Of a stretch of DNA of 7,816 bases, positions 1 to 5,819 are shown one piece after another. Below the pieces are notes generated by a model. The model worked only from the letters and a program-made list of their open reading frames with translations. It was not told the origin of the DNA and ran no database searches. Numbering within the stretch: position 1 is the first letter of the stretch; each line of letters starts with the position of its first letter. Source of the stretch: CAYMDS01 sp964653195 (GTDB lineage Bacteria > Patescibacteriota > Microgenomatia > Levybacterales > UBA12049); NCBI GenBank assembly GCA_964653195.1, contig CAZZCX010000036.1, forward strand, positions 1 through 7,816. The letters are read 5' to 3'. A program made the translations under genes and the position numbers.

Positions 1-570
1 GGAAACGGCTATACAATCCTTGGACTAATAGGCCTATTAAATAATGCTGGAGTCATAAGTGTAGAAGAACATGAAATAACGAATGCTATTATCAGATTGA
101 GGGAAAAATTCGATGAACTTAAAAATCAGGCACTGATAGATTCAGAAATATATGTAGGTAAAATTCCAATTATTATTGCAGCAGAACACCTATCAGGAAA
201 CGCACAAATCTTAAGAAACCAATTTAATGAAACTAGTAAGTCGTTTTCAGCTTTCTATCTAGTTCCGGATCTAAATCATCATTTAATGGAAGGTCTCCAG
301 TTTCCATTGAATTCCCCACTTCAATTTATTACCCTAATTACCAGAAATTATTCAGAAAAGATTTCAAAAAGAATGGAACTTACTACCACTGTGATAAAAC
401 AAAATAAACATGAAATACATGAGTTCAAAGCTTCCGGTCAAACTGTTTATGATGATTTTCTCGAAACTCTTATCTATGGAAGCTTCCTTACTCTTTTTCT
501 TGCTTTCCGCTACGACCAAAATCCCGCAATAAATCCTTGGGTAGATTACTTCAAGAAAGAACTAGCTTAA
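1..570 (+). CDS. Bifunctional phosphoglucose/phosphomannose isomerase, C-terminal part (5' end outside window)
   Basis: Frame 1 is open from the first base to TAA at 568-570 (189 codons), so the gene begins upstream. A TTG at 97 is not a credible start because the homologous sequence continues before it. The piece matches the C-terminal half of the SIS-fold PGI/PMI family (bact-PGI_C type), which interconverts fructose-6-phosphate with glucose-6-phosphate and mannose-6-phosphate in the cytoplasm. Seen here, in local numbering: a strand entering AAEHLSGNA (60-68), then NQFNETSK with Glu77, then LNHHLMEG with His93. In characterised archaeal enzymes the equivalent Glu and His act in catalysis. 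The tail NPWVDYFKKEL matches the family's closing helix. The N-terminal SIS domain cannot be seen. There is no obvious terminator after the stop, and the next gene has its own promoter. Family assignment is from recalled motifs and is fairly sure. Confidence 0.85.
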   Translation, partial: GNGYTILGLIGLLNNAGVISVEEHEITNAIIRLREKFDELKNQALIDSEIYVGKIPIIIAAEHLSGNAQILRNQFNETSKSFSAFYLVPDLNHHLMEGLQFPLNSPLQFITLITRNYSEKISKRMELTTTVIKQNKHEIHEFKASGQTVYDDFLETLIYGSFLTLFLAFRYDQNPAINPWVDYFKKELA

Positions 571-640
571 TTCAAGATACAAACCATTCACCTAAAATAA
601 TCATAGAATTTATAAATCAATACAAGGTTTTTTAATTTGG

Positions 641-649
641 TGATATAAT
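641..649 (+). promoter_or_regulatory. Extended -10 promoter of the first response regulator
   Basis: A perfect extended -10 element, TG at 641-642 plus TATAAT at 644-649, lies 9 bases before the ATG at 659. No good -35 is visible at the expected distance, which is common for extended -10 promoters. The start point would fall near 656, giving an almost leaderless mRNA. No Shine-Dalgarno sequence is present before this ATG. Confidence 0.7.
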
Positions 650-658
650 CATATCATT

Positions 659-1030
659 ATGCCAAAACGGCTGCTCCTCATTGAGGATGAAGAATTTATC
701 AGTTTTCTTTATAAACGACAATTTGAGATAGCTGGGTATGAAGTAGAAACCGCAAAAGACGGTCTCAGTGGGCTTTCTTCAATTCAACAAAACCATTTTG
801 ACCTTGTGCTCCTTGATATCATGCTGCCTGGGTTAAATGGTATCGACGTACTCAAAGCTGCCAAAGCCTCTGAAGCAACAACAAATACACCCATAATTAT
901 GCTTACCAATCTTACTCAAGATGACGTTATGAAAAAAGCCAAAGATCTCGGAGCTGAGGATTATTGGATAAAGTCTGAGTACTCTCCTCAAGAAATAGTA
1001 AGTAAAATTCAAGGTTTTTTAAAATATTAG
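659..1030 (+). CDS. Receiver-only response regulator (CheY-like)
   Basis: A 123-residue protein that is a single REC domain with no output domain. All signature residues are present: acidic pocket Glu9-Asp10 (LLIEDEE), phosphoacceptor Asp53 (LLDIMLPG), switch Thr83 (MLTN) and Lys105 (YWIKS). It should accept phosphate from a histidine kinase and act through protein contacts, as a CheY/Spo0F-like relay. No kinase gene is adjacent; the nearest lies about 4.8 kb downstream at 5820, so this may be an orphan or share that kinase. Its own extended -10 promoter sits immediately upstream. The next base after TAG begins a 268-base intergenic region. The family is certain; the partner and target are unknown. 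Confidence 0.95.
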   Translation: MPKRLLLIEDEEFISFLYKRQFEIAGYEVETAKDGLSGLSSIQQNHFDLVLLDIMLPGLNGIDVLKAAKASEATTNTPIIMLTNLTQDDVMKKAKDLGAEDYWIKSEYSPQEIVSKIQGFLKY

Positions 1031-1043
1031 CCTCATAATAAAG

Positions 1044-1066
1044 TATAATCTAATATTATCGAGGTG
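1044..1066 (+). promoter_or_regulatory. Possible -10 box and Shine-Dalgarno sequence before a tiny ORF
   Basis: A consensus TATAAT occurs at 1044-1049 and GAGGTG at 1061-1066, the latter 7 bases before the ATG at 1074. No clear -35 is seen. This is the only well-spaced, purine-rich ribosome binding site noticed in the window, which makes the tiny ORF after it worth recording. Confidence 0.35.
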
Positions 1067-1073
1067 TACTTTA

Positions 1074-1115
1074 ATGCCAGTTTTAACTCATAATTTAGAA
1101 AGGGCAGTCTCTTGA
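1074..1115 (+). CDS. Possible 13-residue small ORF
   Basis: ATG at 1074 opens a 13-codon frame (MPVLTHNLERAVS) ending in TGA at 1113-1115. It is preceded by GAGGTG at 7 bases and by a TATAAT box, so the initiation signals are better than those of the longer genes here. Its stop codon overlaps the -35 box (1112-1117) of the next promoter. The peptide has no recognisable motif and no leader-type run of a single amino acid. It could be a real small protein, the start of a decayed gene, or chance. Low confidence. Confidence 0.25.
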   Translation: MPVLTHNLERAVS

Positions 1116-1140
1116 CATACTATAAATACCATGTTATACT
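1112..1140 (+). promoter_or_regulatory. Near-consensus sigma70 promoter upstream of the decarboxylase
   Basis: TTGACA at 1112-1117, a 17-base spacer, and TATACT at 1135-1140 preceded by TG at 1132-1133 (extended -10). This is the strongest promoter in the window. Transcription would begin near 1146-1148, leaving a leader of about 150 bases before the ATG at 1299. It could instead drive a separate small RNA. Confidence 0.75.
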
Positions 1141-1144
1141 ATAA
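1117..1144 (+). repeat. 9-bp direct repeat overlapping the promoter
   Basis: ATACTATAA occurs at 1117-1125 and again at 1136-1144, 19 bp apart from start to start. The first copy begins at the last base of the -35 box and the second copy covers the -10 box. Such an arrangement could bind a regulator, but the units are AT-rich and partly forced by the -10 sequence. Confidence 0.4.
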
Positions 1145-1145
1145 G

Positions 1146-1298
1146 ACGTAAAGCATGGAAGATGTATTTTGTGAATTTTTTACTAAATGAGAAATTTTGA
1201 ATTTAGCATTACCGAACTCAATAGTTCGCTTTATTTGCCTCTAAACGGCCTCTATTGTAACCTCAAAAACTATAAAACTTGTTAATGATTTTCAACCT
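1146..1298 (+). promoter_or_regulatory. Long 5' leader, or small RNA region, before the decarboxylase
   Basis: About 150 bases lie between the predicted transcription start and the ATG at 1299, far longer than other leaders here. Contents seen: an 11-codon ORF at 1155-1190 (MEDVFCEFFTK) without a ribosome site, a perfect hairpin at 1213-1228, and imperfect pairing of GTAAAGC (1148-1154) with GCATTAC (1206-1212). It matches no riboswitch class that I recognise. A second, weak -10-like TATAAA at 1271-1276 could give a short leader instead. No other gene is supported in this stretch. Confidence 0.4.
1213..1228 (+). other. Perfect 6-bp hairpin in the leader
   Basis: CGAACT (1213-1218), loop CAAT, AGTTCG (1223-1228), followed by CTTTATTTG. 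The downstream T-run is interrupted, so it is a weak terminator at best. It may be an attenuator, an RNA-stability element or the 3' end of a small RNA. Confidence 0.4.
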
Positions 1299-2753
1299 AT
1301 GAAAAAGAATTATAGAAATATTACGCAAATACTAAATAAAGTAACACCAAAGTGTATCAGATGGTGTACTCCCTCAATTATTCCGAATATTACTAAAGTA
1401 ATAGATAGTTATAAAAGCGATATCTCGGTTTCATTTGAAAAGCTTGGCTTTCCTTCTGATCCGTCGGGCATCTTCCTTACAGCATATGAGAAGGCTGCAA
1501 AAGCTTATAAAAGTGACAAAACATTATTCTCAGTAAATGGAAGTACCGGAAGTAACTTCGTTGTCTTAAGAAGTCTGTCAAAACAAATACCCAACTTGCG
1601 TATACTTGCTCAAAGAAATATTCATAAATCAATACTTCATGCAAGTCAAGATTATGGAATTAATTTATTATTTCTTGAGGCAAATATTGACCCTCATTTA
1701 CAAATTTTCTTACCTAACTCTATAAAAGAGTTTGTTCAGGCCTTAAATAAAACAAAACCTAATGTGTTGCTCTTAACTAATCCTACATATGAAGGTCTAA
1801 CAATTGATCTCAAGAAACTAATTGCTGCAGCAAGAAAAACAAACCCTGATTTAATTATATTCGTAGATGAAGCATGGGGTGGACATCTTTCTTTTTCAAA
1901 ACATTTACCTATATCAGCTATGCAGGCAGGTGCTGATATTTGCGTACAAAGTACACACAAGCAAGGTGGTGCACTACAACAGACAAGTATGATTCATTGG
2001 AGAGAAGAAAGGATAGACAGCTCTGTATTACTCTCTTCTTATCGCAATCTTTCAACCACCAGTCCGTCTTACATTCTACTTGCGTCTTTAGATGCTGCCC
2101 GTGAATATATGCAGAAATATGGAGAAAAAAGAATAAATAATTCATTAGCTATAGCCAAATATTTATCAGAAGAATTGAGCAAGATAGATGGCTTTAGTGT
2201 TATAAATTTAAAACAAATAAAAAAGCATTCAAGTACTGTTTTTGATAGAGATCATACAAAAGTAATAGTAGATGTTACTAAATCAAATTTTACAGGTATT
2301 GAATTATCAAAACTTCTAGAAGAAAAATTTAATATAATTGTCGAAAAGTACAATGCGACGACAATTTTGTTCTTAGTCCCATTCCAGAGTAAAAGAGTTG
2401 ATGTTCATATGACAGCTCGGGCACTGAAATTCATTTTGAAGAATTATAAGTCTAAGCAAAACGGAAAGAATATTCCTTATCTTGAAATGCCTCAAAATTT
2501 ACCAAGAATACTCGAAATAAGTGATATAACTAAACTATTACAAAGTCAAATTGAAATTATTCCACTGTCAGAAGCAAAAGGGAGAATTTCTGCAGAAAAC
2601 ATAACACCATATCCCCCAGGTATCCCAACAACTATTCAAGGAGAAGAATTCACAGCAAAAGCTATCTCTTTCTACCAAACTTTATCACAATATCCCAATA
2701 GTCACATAATGGCACATGACATCACACTAAAAACAGTGCGTGTGGTAAAATAA
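1299..2753 (+). CDS. PLP-dependent Orn/Lys/Arg decarboxylase family protein
   Basis: A 484-residue fold-type I PLP protein with the layout of short biosynthetic arginine/lysine decarboxylases (SpeA of Bacillus, about 490 residues). The catalytic domain spans about 20-380 and the C-terminal decarboxylase domain about 390-484. Seen: phosphate-binding NGSTGS (80-85), His109 in RNIHKS that should stack on PLP, Asp190 in VDEAWGGH facing the pyridine nitrogen, and PLP lysine Lys221 in STHKQGG. The C-terminal YPPGIP is also present. Upstream of these, CTPGH of the family reads CTPSI (23-27), and about 13 residues are missing relative to LdcI before SDIS (40-43). It would release CO2 from a basic amino acid, giving agmatine, cadaverine or putrescine; the substrate cannot be read. 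No ATG lies upstream in frame after the stop at 1242, and there is no Shine-Dalgarno. A transporter follows after 8 bases. Confidence 0.85.
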   Translation: MKKNYRNITQILNKVTPKCIRWCTPSIIPNITKVIDSYKSDISVSFEKLGFPSDPSGIFLTAYEKAAKAYKSDKTLFSVNGSTGSNFVVLRSLSKQIPNLRILAQRNIHKSILHASQDYGINLLFLEANIDPHLQIFLPNSIKEFVQALNKTKPNVLLLTNPTYEGLTIDLKKLIAAARKTNPDLIIFVDEAWGGHLSFSKHLPISAMQAGADICVQSTHKQGGALQQTSMIHWREERIDSSVLLSSYRNLSTTSPSYILLASLDAAREYMQKYGEKRINNSLAIAKYLSEELSKIDGFSVINLKQIKKHSSTVFDRDHTKVIVDVTKSNFTGIELSKLLEEKFNIIVEKYNATTILFLVPFQSKRVDVHMTARALKFILKNYKSKQNGKNIPYLEMPQNLPRILEISDITKLLQSQIEIIPLSEAKGRISAENITPYPPGIPTTIQGEEFTAKAISFYQTLSQYPNSHIMAHDITLKTVRVVK

Positions 2754-2761
2754 TCAACATT

Positions 2762-3528
2762 ATGGGCATTTTTTATTCAATATTATCACCCGCTATTTTC
2801 GGGATAAACAACTTTATCGATAAGTTCTTACTTGAGAAACACAATATTAGCCCTGTGGTAATTACTATTTATGGAGGTATTGCTGCTTTTATACTGGGTT
2901 TTGTTCTACTTTTTATAAATGGTTTATATCCAATAGACACAAAAAGCCTACTTATTATTCTAGCATCAGGTTTATTAACTACACTTTACCTATTACCATA
3001 TTATAAAGCATTATCTTTGGATGAAACTTCTAGAGTAATTCCTTTGTTCCAGTTTTACCCGATTTTTGTATTCATAATAAGCTTTTTACTCTTAGGTGAA
3101 AAACTGACCTCTGCGCAATATTTCGGCTCAATTATCATTGTCATCGGTGGCTTTCTTCTGGCTATAGAGAAATTAGAAGGTAAAATTTTCAAGCTACGCA
3201 AATCTTTTCTATATATGATACTCTCGAGTTTTATTTTTGCGTTGGCTCAAGTTCTTTATAAATTTGGGGTAACTGAAATTCCGTTCTGGCACACTCTGCC
3301 TTATGAAGGTTTTGGTATTGGCTTTGGTGCAATTATAGTTGCTAGCTATAAAAATAATTTTTCTCAATTCAAAAAGGAAACAAAAAAATTTCATAAACGA
3401 GTATTTATATATTTAGGAATAAATGAATTAGTTTATATCTTCTCAAGATATACCGGATATTTTGCTATTTCTTTAATATCAGTTGGGATAGTTAGTGTTA
3501 TCGCAAGTCTGCAACCTTTATTTGTACT
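2762..3528 (+). CDS. DMT-superfamily (EamA) transporter, 3' end lost in assembly gap
   Basis: The 255 readable codons encode a hydrophobic integral membrane protein with two EamA-type repeats, about residues 2-137 and 148-255. The first repeat closes with the typical LGEKLTSAQYFGSIIIVIGG pattern (111-130), and the second breaks off inside its SLQPLF segment. Full-length relatives have about ten helices and 290-300 residues, so perhaps 40-50 residues, including the last one or two helices, are missing in the gap. EamA proteins usually export or exchange small metabolites such as amino acids and amines. The start lies 8 bases after the decarboxylase stop with no promoter or Shine-Dalgarno between them, so the two are probably cotranscribed. 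Moving the decarboxylase's substrate or product is a reasonable inference, not shown by the sequence. Confidence 0.85.
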
Positions 3529-3628
3529 NNNNNNNNNNNNNNNNNNNNNNNNNNNNNNNNNNNNNNNNNNNNNNNNNNNNNNNNNNNNNNNNNNNNNNNN
3601 NNNNNNNNNNNNNNNNNNNNNNNNNNNN
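3529..3628. other. Assembly gap of exactly 100 N
   Basis: The run is exactly 100 N, a usual placeholder for a scaffold gap of unknown length. It hides the end of the transporter gene and whatever lies before the end of the DUF2156 gene. Nothing inside or across it should be read as coding. Confidence 0.95.
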
Positions 3629-3634
3629 CCATAA

Positions 3635-4540
3635 TCACATACTCTTGATGATATACTTTTTTAGATAAAACTTTGGATTCCATGATTTTTTTGCATTTCT
3701 AAGGCCTGGAATTCCTAAATCCTGTTCATAATTTATATACTCACATCCTAATTTGTTTAATTGTCTTGCAGTCTGATATTTTAAGTATTCATAAATACCA
3801 CTAAAGCTGAAATCCCCTTTTTCAAAGCTTATTATTGCATATTTTTCCTGTACAATATTATATGTAGAAAAGCCCACCAACTCATTATTTATGATGACTC
3901 CGATACCTGTAATCTTATTTAACTTGGTAAGATCGAATAACTTATTAAGCGCTGTTAATTCAATCTGAGTTTCATTTCTAGTTTTCGAACTTTGTTTTTC
4001 CCACTTATAAAACAAGCCGATCATACTATCCTGTACTAATTTTAGATTTAAATCTAACACAACAGCTTGATGATGGGGGTATGTTTTTAAAAATTTATTT
4101 ACCATATAGCGCTTATCGTGATAAGCACTTCCTGACAGAGCTGATAACTCACTAACTGATAAAATATAATCGAAGCTATTTGGATCTTCGTTAACTGAAT
4201 AAAAGTTAGATAAATTTTGTTCAGATCTGATACATATTTCTGGTACCAAATATAAACTTTCTACAATATTTTCTTCATGACTTTTTTTCAACAAAATATC
4301 AATTGTATCTTTTACTTTGTTGGTACCCAAGAAAGAATAGAAAAACTCACCAGAAACAAAATCCTGAATTTTTATCACTAGATTGTCATTAAGAAAAGTA
4401 TAAGTATTTCTATCTAATGTATTGTAAGTCCATAAACTAGTGAACTCAAAATCATTATAAGGAGGGTATTTACTTATAAACTGTTCGATTACTTTATAAT
4501 CATCCAAGGTTATTTTTTTTGTATTTGGAAATAAAACCAT
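3635..4540 (-). CDS. Stand-alone DUF2156 / LPG-synthase C-terminal domain protein (GNAT fold)
   Basis: A 301-residue soluble protein, complete from ATG to TGA. It matches the DUF2156 family (PF09924), the soluble domain of the lysyl-phosphatidylglycerol synthase MprF. Seen: FEFTSLWTYN (31-40) near the N-terminus, the basic motif LSGSAYHDKRYMVNKF (135-150), and the diagnostic C-terminal block YEQDLGIPGLRNAKKSWNP (271-289) followed by FYLKKY. In MprF this domain moves an aminoacyl group from aminoacyl-tRNA to a lipid, while stand-alone members are mostly uncharacterised. No membrane helix or flippase domain is present, so lipid aminoacylation should not be assumed. A consensus -10 box lies 11 bases before the ATG, giving a leader of about 5 bases without a Shine-Dalgarno. 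The gene is convergent with the transporter across the gap and divergent from the membrane protein at 4600. Confidence 0.8.
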   Translation of the reverse strand: MVLFPNTKKITLDDYKVIEQFISKYPPYNDFEFTSLWTYNTLDRNTYTFLNDNLVIKIQDFVSGEFFYSFLGTNKVKDTIDILLKKSHEENIVESLYLVPEICIRSEQNLSNFYSVNEDPNSFDYILSVSELSALSGSAYHDKRYMVNKFLKTYPHHQAVVLDLNLKLVQDSMIGLFYKWEKQSSKTRNETQIELTALNKLFDLTKLNKITGIGVIINNELVGFSTYNIVQEKYAIISFEKGDFSFSGIYEYLKYQTARQLNKLGCEYINYEQDLGIPGLRNAKKSWNPKFYLKKYIIKSM

Positions 4541-4551
4541 ACCAATTATAT

Positions 4552-4557
4552 ATTATA
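4552..4557 (-). promoter_or_regulatory. -10 box of the DUF2156 gene
   Basis: Read on the reverse strand, bases 4557-4552 are TATAAT. The predicted start point is near 4545, about 5 bases before the ATG ending at 4540. The -35 is poor (TTAATT at 4580-4575, 17-base spacing). It overlaps the forward promoter of the next gene. Confidence 0.55.
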
Positions 4558-4558
4558 C

Positions 4559-4586
4559 TTGACTTTTCTTAAAAAATTAATATATG
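4559..4586 (+). promoter_or_regulatory. Promoter of the membrane-protein gene
   Basis: TTGACT at 4559-4564, a 16-base spacer and TATATG at 4581-4586 (4 of 6 consensus bases). The start point would be near 4593, about 7 bases before the ATG at 4600. Only 59 bases separate the two divergent start codons, so the two promoters interleave. Confidence 0.5.
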
Positions 4587-4599
4587 CTTAATTTAGAAA

Positions 4600-5427
4600 A
4601 TGAAAGAAACAGTTAAAAAGGATTTCTTTTTAAATTTCGTAACTTTATTATTTTTATTATTCTCGTTCTGGTGGTTTGTTTTACGCTTCTTAAATCTCCC
4701 TAATGATAGTATTCATAATCAAATTTTCGCTGCAGTTTATGGAATTATAGCAATATTTGGAGGACTTAAAGGCTTGTCTGTTGCCTTTAAATGGGGCGGC
4801 TTGAAAAGCTTATTGGGAAAAAGCGCTTTATTTTTTTCATTAGGTCTTTTACTTCAGGAAGCTGGGCAGTTAACATATTCATATTACATTTACTTTAAAA
4901 AAATTGAAATTCCTTATCCATCGATAGGTGATTTATTTTTTTATGGAACGATACCATTATACATAGCAGCTGTAATATATTTAGCCAAAGCATCTGGTGT
5001 TCATATATCCTTACGTTCAGTCGTAAGTAAACTTCAGGCAATATTAATTCCTTTAGCCATGTTATCTATTTCTTATTATGTACTTCTTCAGGATTATATA
5101 TTTGACTGGTCGAATAAATTGGTAATTTTCCTTGATTTTGGGGTACCCCTTGGTCAAGCGGTCTATATATCTATTGCTATATTGACGTACCTTTTAACTA
5201 CAAAGATGCTTGGTGGGTTGATGAGAAGTAAAGTATTACTTTTCATTCTTGCGTTACTTGCACAGTATGTTGCTGACTGGACATTTCTATTCCAAGCAAG
5301 CCAGGAAACGTGGTATGCAGGCGGCCTAAACGACTATATGTACTTAGTAGCTTACTTCTTAATGACTTATGCATTATTTCAGTTAAACTTAGTATTTAGA
5401 AAACTTAAGGAAGAAGGAAATAGTTAG
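4600..5427 (+). CDS. Polytopic membrane protein, possible sensor membrane module
   Basis: A 275-residue protein with about eight predicted membrane helices, near residues 10-32, 39-62, 71-96, 108-129, 143-162, 174-200, 207-229 and 240-265, and a short charged tail (RKLKEEGNS). It has no soluble domain. The segment LLLQEAGQLTYSYY (83-96) followed by PYPSIGDLFFYGTIPLY (105-121) resembles a pattern I recall from N-terminal membrane modules of archaeal and bacterial sensor kinases and GGDEF proteins, where an aromatic/acidic helix is followed by P-x-PS-x-AD. That likeness is moderate and from memory. A 91-residue protein and a histidine kinase follow on the same strand after gaps of 62 and 54 bases, so a role as a separate sensing subunit is plausible. 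It could also be a transporter-like protein of unknown function. Confidence 0.7.
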   Translation: MKETVKKDFFLNFVTLLFLLFSFWWFVLRFLNLPNDSIHNQIFAAVYGIIAIFGGLKGLSVAFKWGGLKSLLGKSALFFSLGLLLQEAGQLTYSYYIYFKKIEIPYPSIGDLFFYGTIPLYIAAVIYLAKASGVHISLRSVVSKLQAILIPLAMLSISYYVLLQDYIFDWSNKLVIFLDFGVPLGQAVYISIAILTYLLTTKMLGGLMRSKVLLFILALLAQYVADWTFLFQASQETWYAGGLNDYMYLVAYFLMTYALFQLNLVFRKLKEEGNS

Positions 5428-5475
5428 TTACTTTGAAAAATGCTAAATGTAATTAAGATAAATAATAAATTATTT

Positions 5476-5481
5476 TATATC
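5476..5481 (+). promoter_or_regulatory. Possible -10 box before the 91-residue protein gene
   Basis: TATATC at 5476-5481 lies 8 bases before the ATG at 5490, which would give a near-leaderless transcript. It sits in a very AT-rich stretch with no clear -35, so it may be chance and the gene may be read from the promoter at 4559. Confidence 0.35.
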
Positions 5482-5489
5482 TTTAACAT

Positions 5490-5765
5490 ATGAATGCCAA
5501 CTACGAACAAATAGTACAAAAAATAATTAAAGAACAGGAGAAAGTCATAGGTCCTTTAGCTGTCGATCAAGCTAAGAAAGTCCATGGTATTAAAGTTGAT
5601 GCGAGTAATCAGTCCATAACTTTAGAAGGTGACAAAATGGAAGTGGTCCAAGATTTGGTGAAACAATATGAACATCTGTTCGGAAAAATTGCTATAGAAG
5701 TATGTAAAGAAGCTCTTAAAAGTATGAACCTGCAAAAAGATGAACTACCCTCTATTCTCCAATAA
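5490..5765 (+). CDS. Conserved-looking small protein of unknown function (91 residues)
   Basis: I do not recognise the family. The protein is soluble, with no signal peptide or membrane helix. From its pattern it should contain a helix (about 4-30, including EKVIGPLAVDQAKKV), a two-stranded hairpin (about 33-47, IKVDASNQSITLEGD) and two further helices (about 49-64 and 66-80, EHLFGKIAIEVCKEAL). It has one cysteine (Cys72) and no metal-binding cluster. Codon use and AT content match the neighbours, and the regular helix-strand-helix pattern argues for a real gene. It lies between a membrane protein and a histidine kinase on the same strand, which suggests a signalling adaptor or a regulator of the kinase; that is inference from position only. 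No Shine-Dalgarno sequence is present. Confidence 0.75.
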   Translation: MNANYEQIVQKIIKEQEKVIGPLAVDQAKKVHGIKVDASNQSITLEGDKMEVVQDLVKQYEHLFGKIAIEVCKEALKSMNLQKDELPSILQ

Positions 5766-5770
5766 GTAGA

Positions 5771-5799
5771 TTGACTCTTAGCCCAAGCTTTATTAAAGT
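5771..5799 (+). promoter_or_regulatory. Possible promoter of the histidine kinase gene
   Basis: TTGACT at 5771-5776, a 17-base spacer and TAAAGT at 5794-5799 (4 of 6). It starts 5 bases after the previous stop. An AGGA at 5806-5809, 10 bases before the ATG at 5820, may be a weak ribosome site. The gene could also be read through from upstream. Confidence 0.4.
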
Positions 5800-5819
5800 A
5801 ATAATAGGATTAAATTTAT

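Noticed and set aside
97..570. TTG at 97 as the start of the first gene
   Set aside because: The frame stays open to base 1 and the upstream codons continue the isomerase-like sequence, so the gene is cut by the window edge.
1155..1190. 11-codon ORF MEDVFCEFFTK as an attenuation leader peptide
   Set aside because: It has no ribosome site and no run of arginine, lysine or ornithine-pathway codons that would sense the decarboxylase substrate.
1736..2145. Two reverse-strand ORFs of 74 and 75 codons inside the decarboxylase gene
   Set aside because: They lie wholly within a gene with clear family motifs, overlap each other, and show no domain or start signals.
3209..3394. Reverse-strand 61-codon ORF inside the transporter gene
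   Set aside because: It is antisense to a well-supported membrane protein and has no recognisable features.
3635..3637. Recoded TGA (glycine) as in some candidate phyla bacteria
   Set aside because: None of the genes has an internal TGA and glycine uses normal codons; this TGA sits right after a complete family C-terminus.
3498..3683. Reverse-strand ORF running through the N gap
   Set aside because: More than half of it is unknown sequence and the rest overlaps real genes in other frames, so it is an artefact of translating N.
5461..5474. Perfect inverted repeat AATAAT-AA-ATTATT before the 91-residue gene
   Set aside because: It is pure A and T in a very AT-rich stretch, so it is expected by chance and has no terminator or operator character beyond that.
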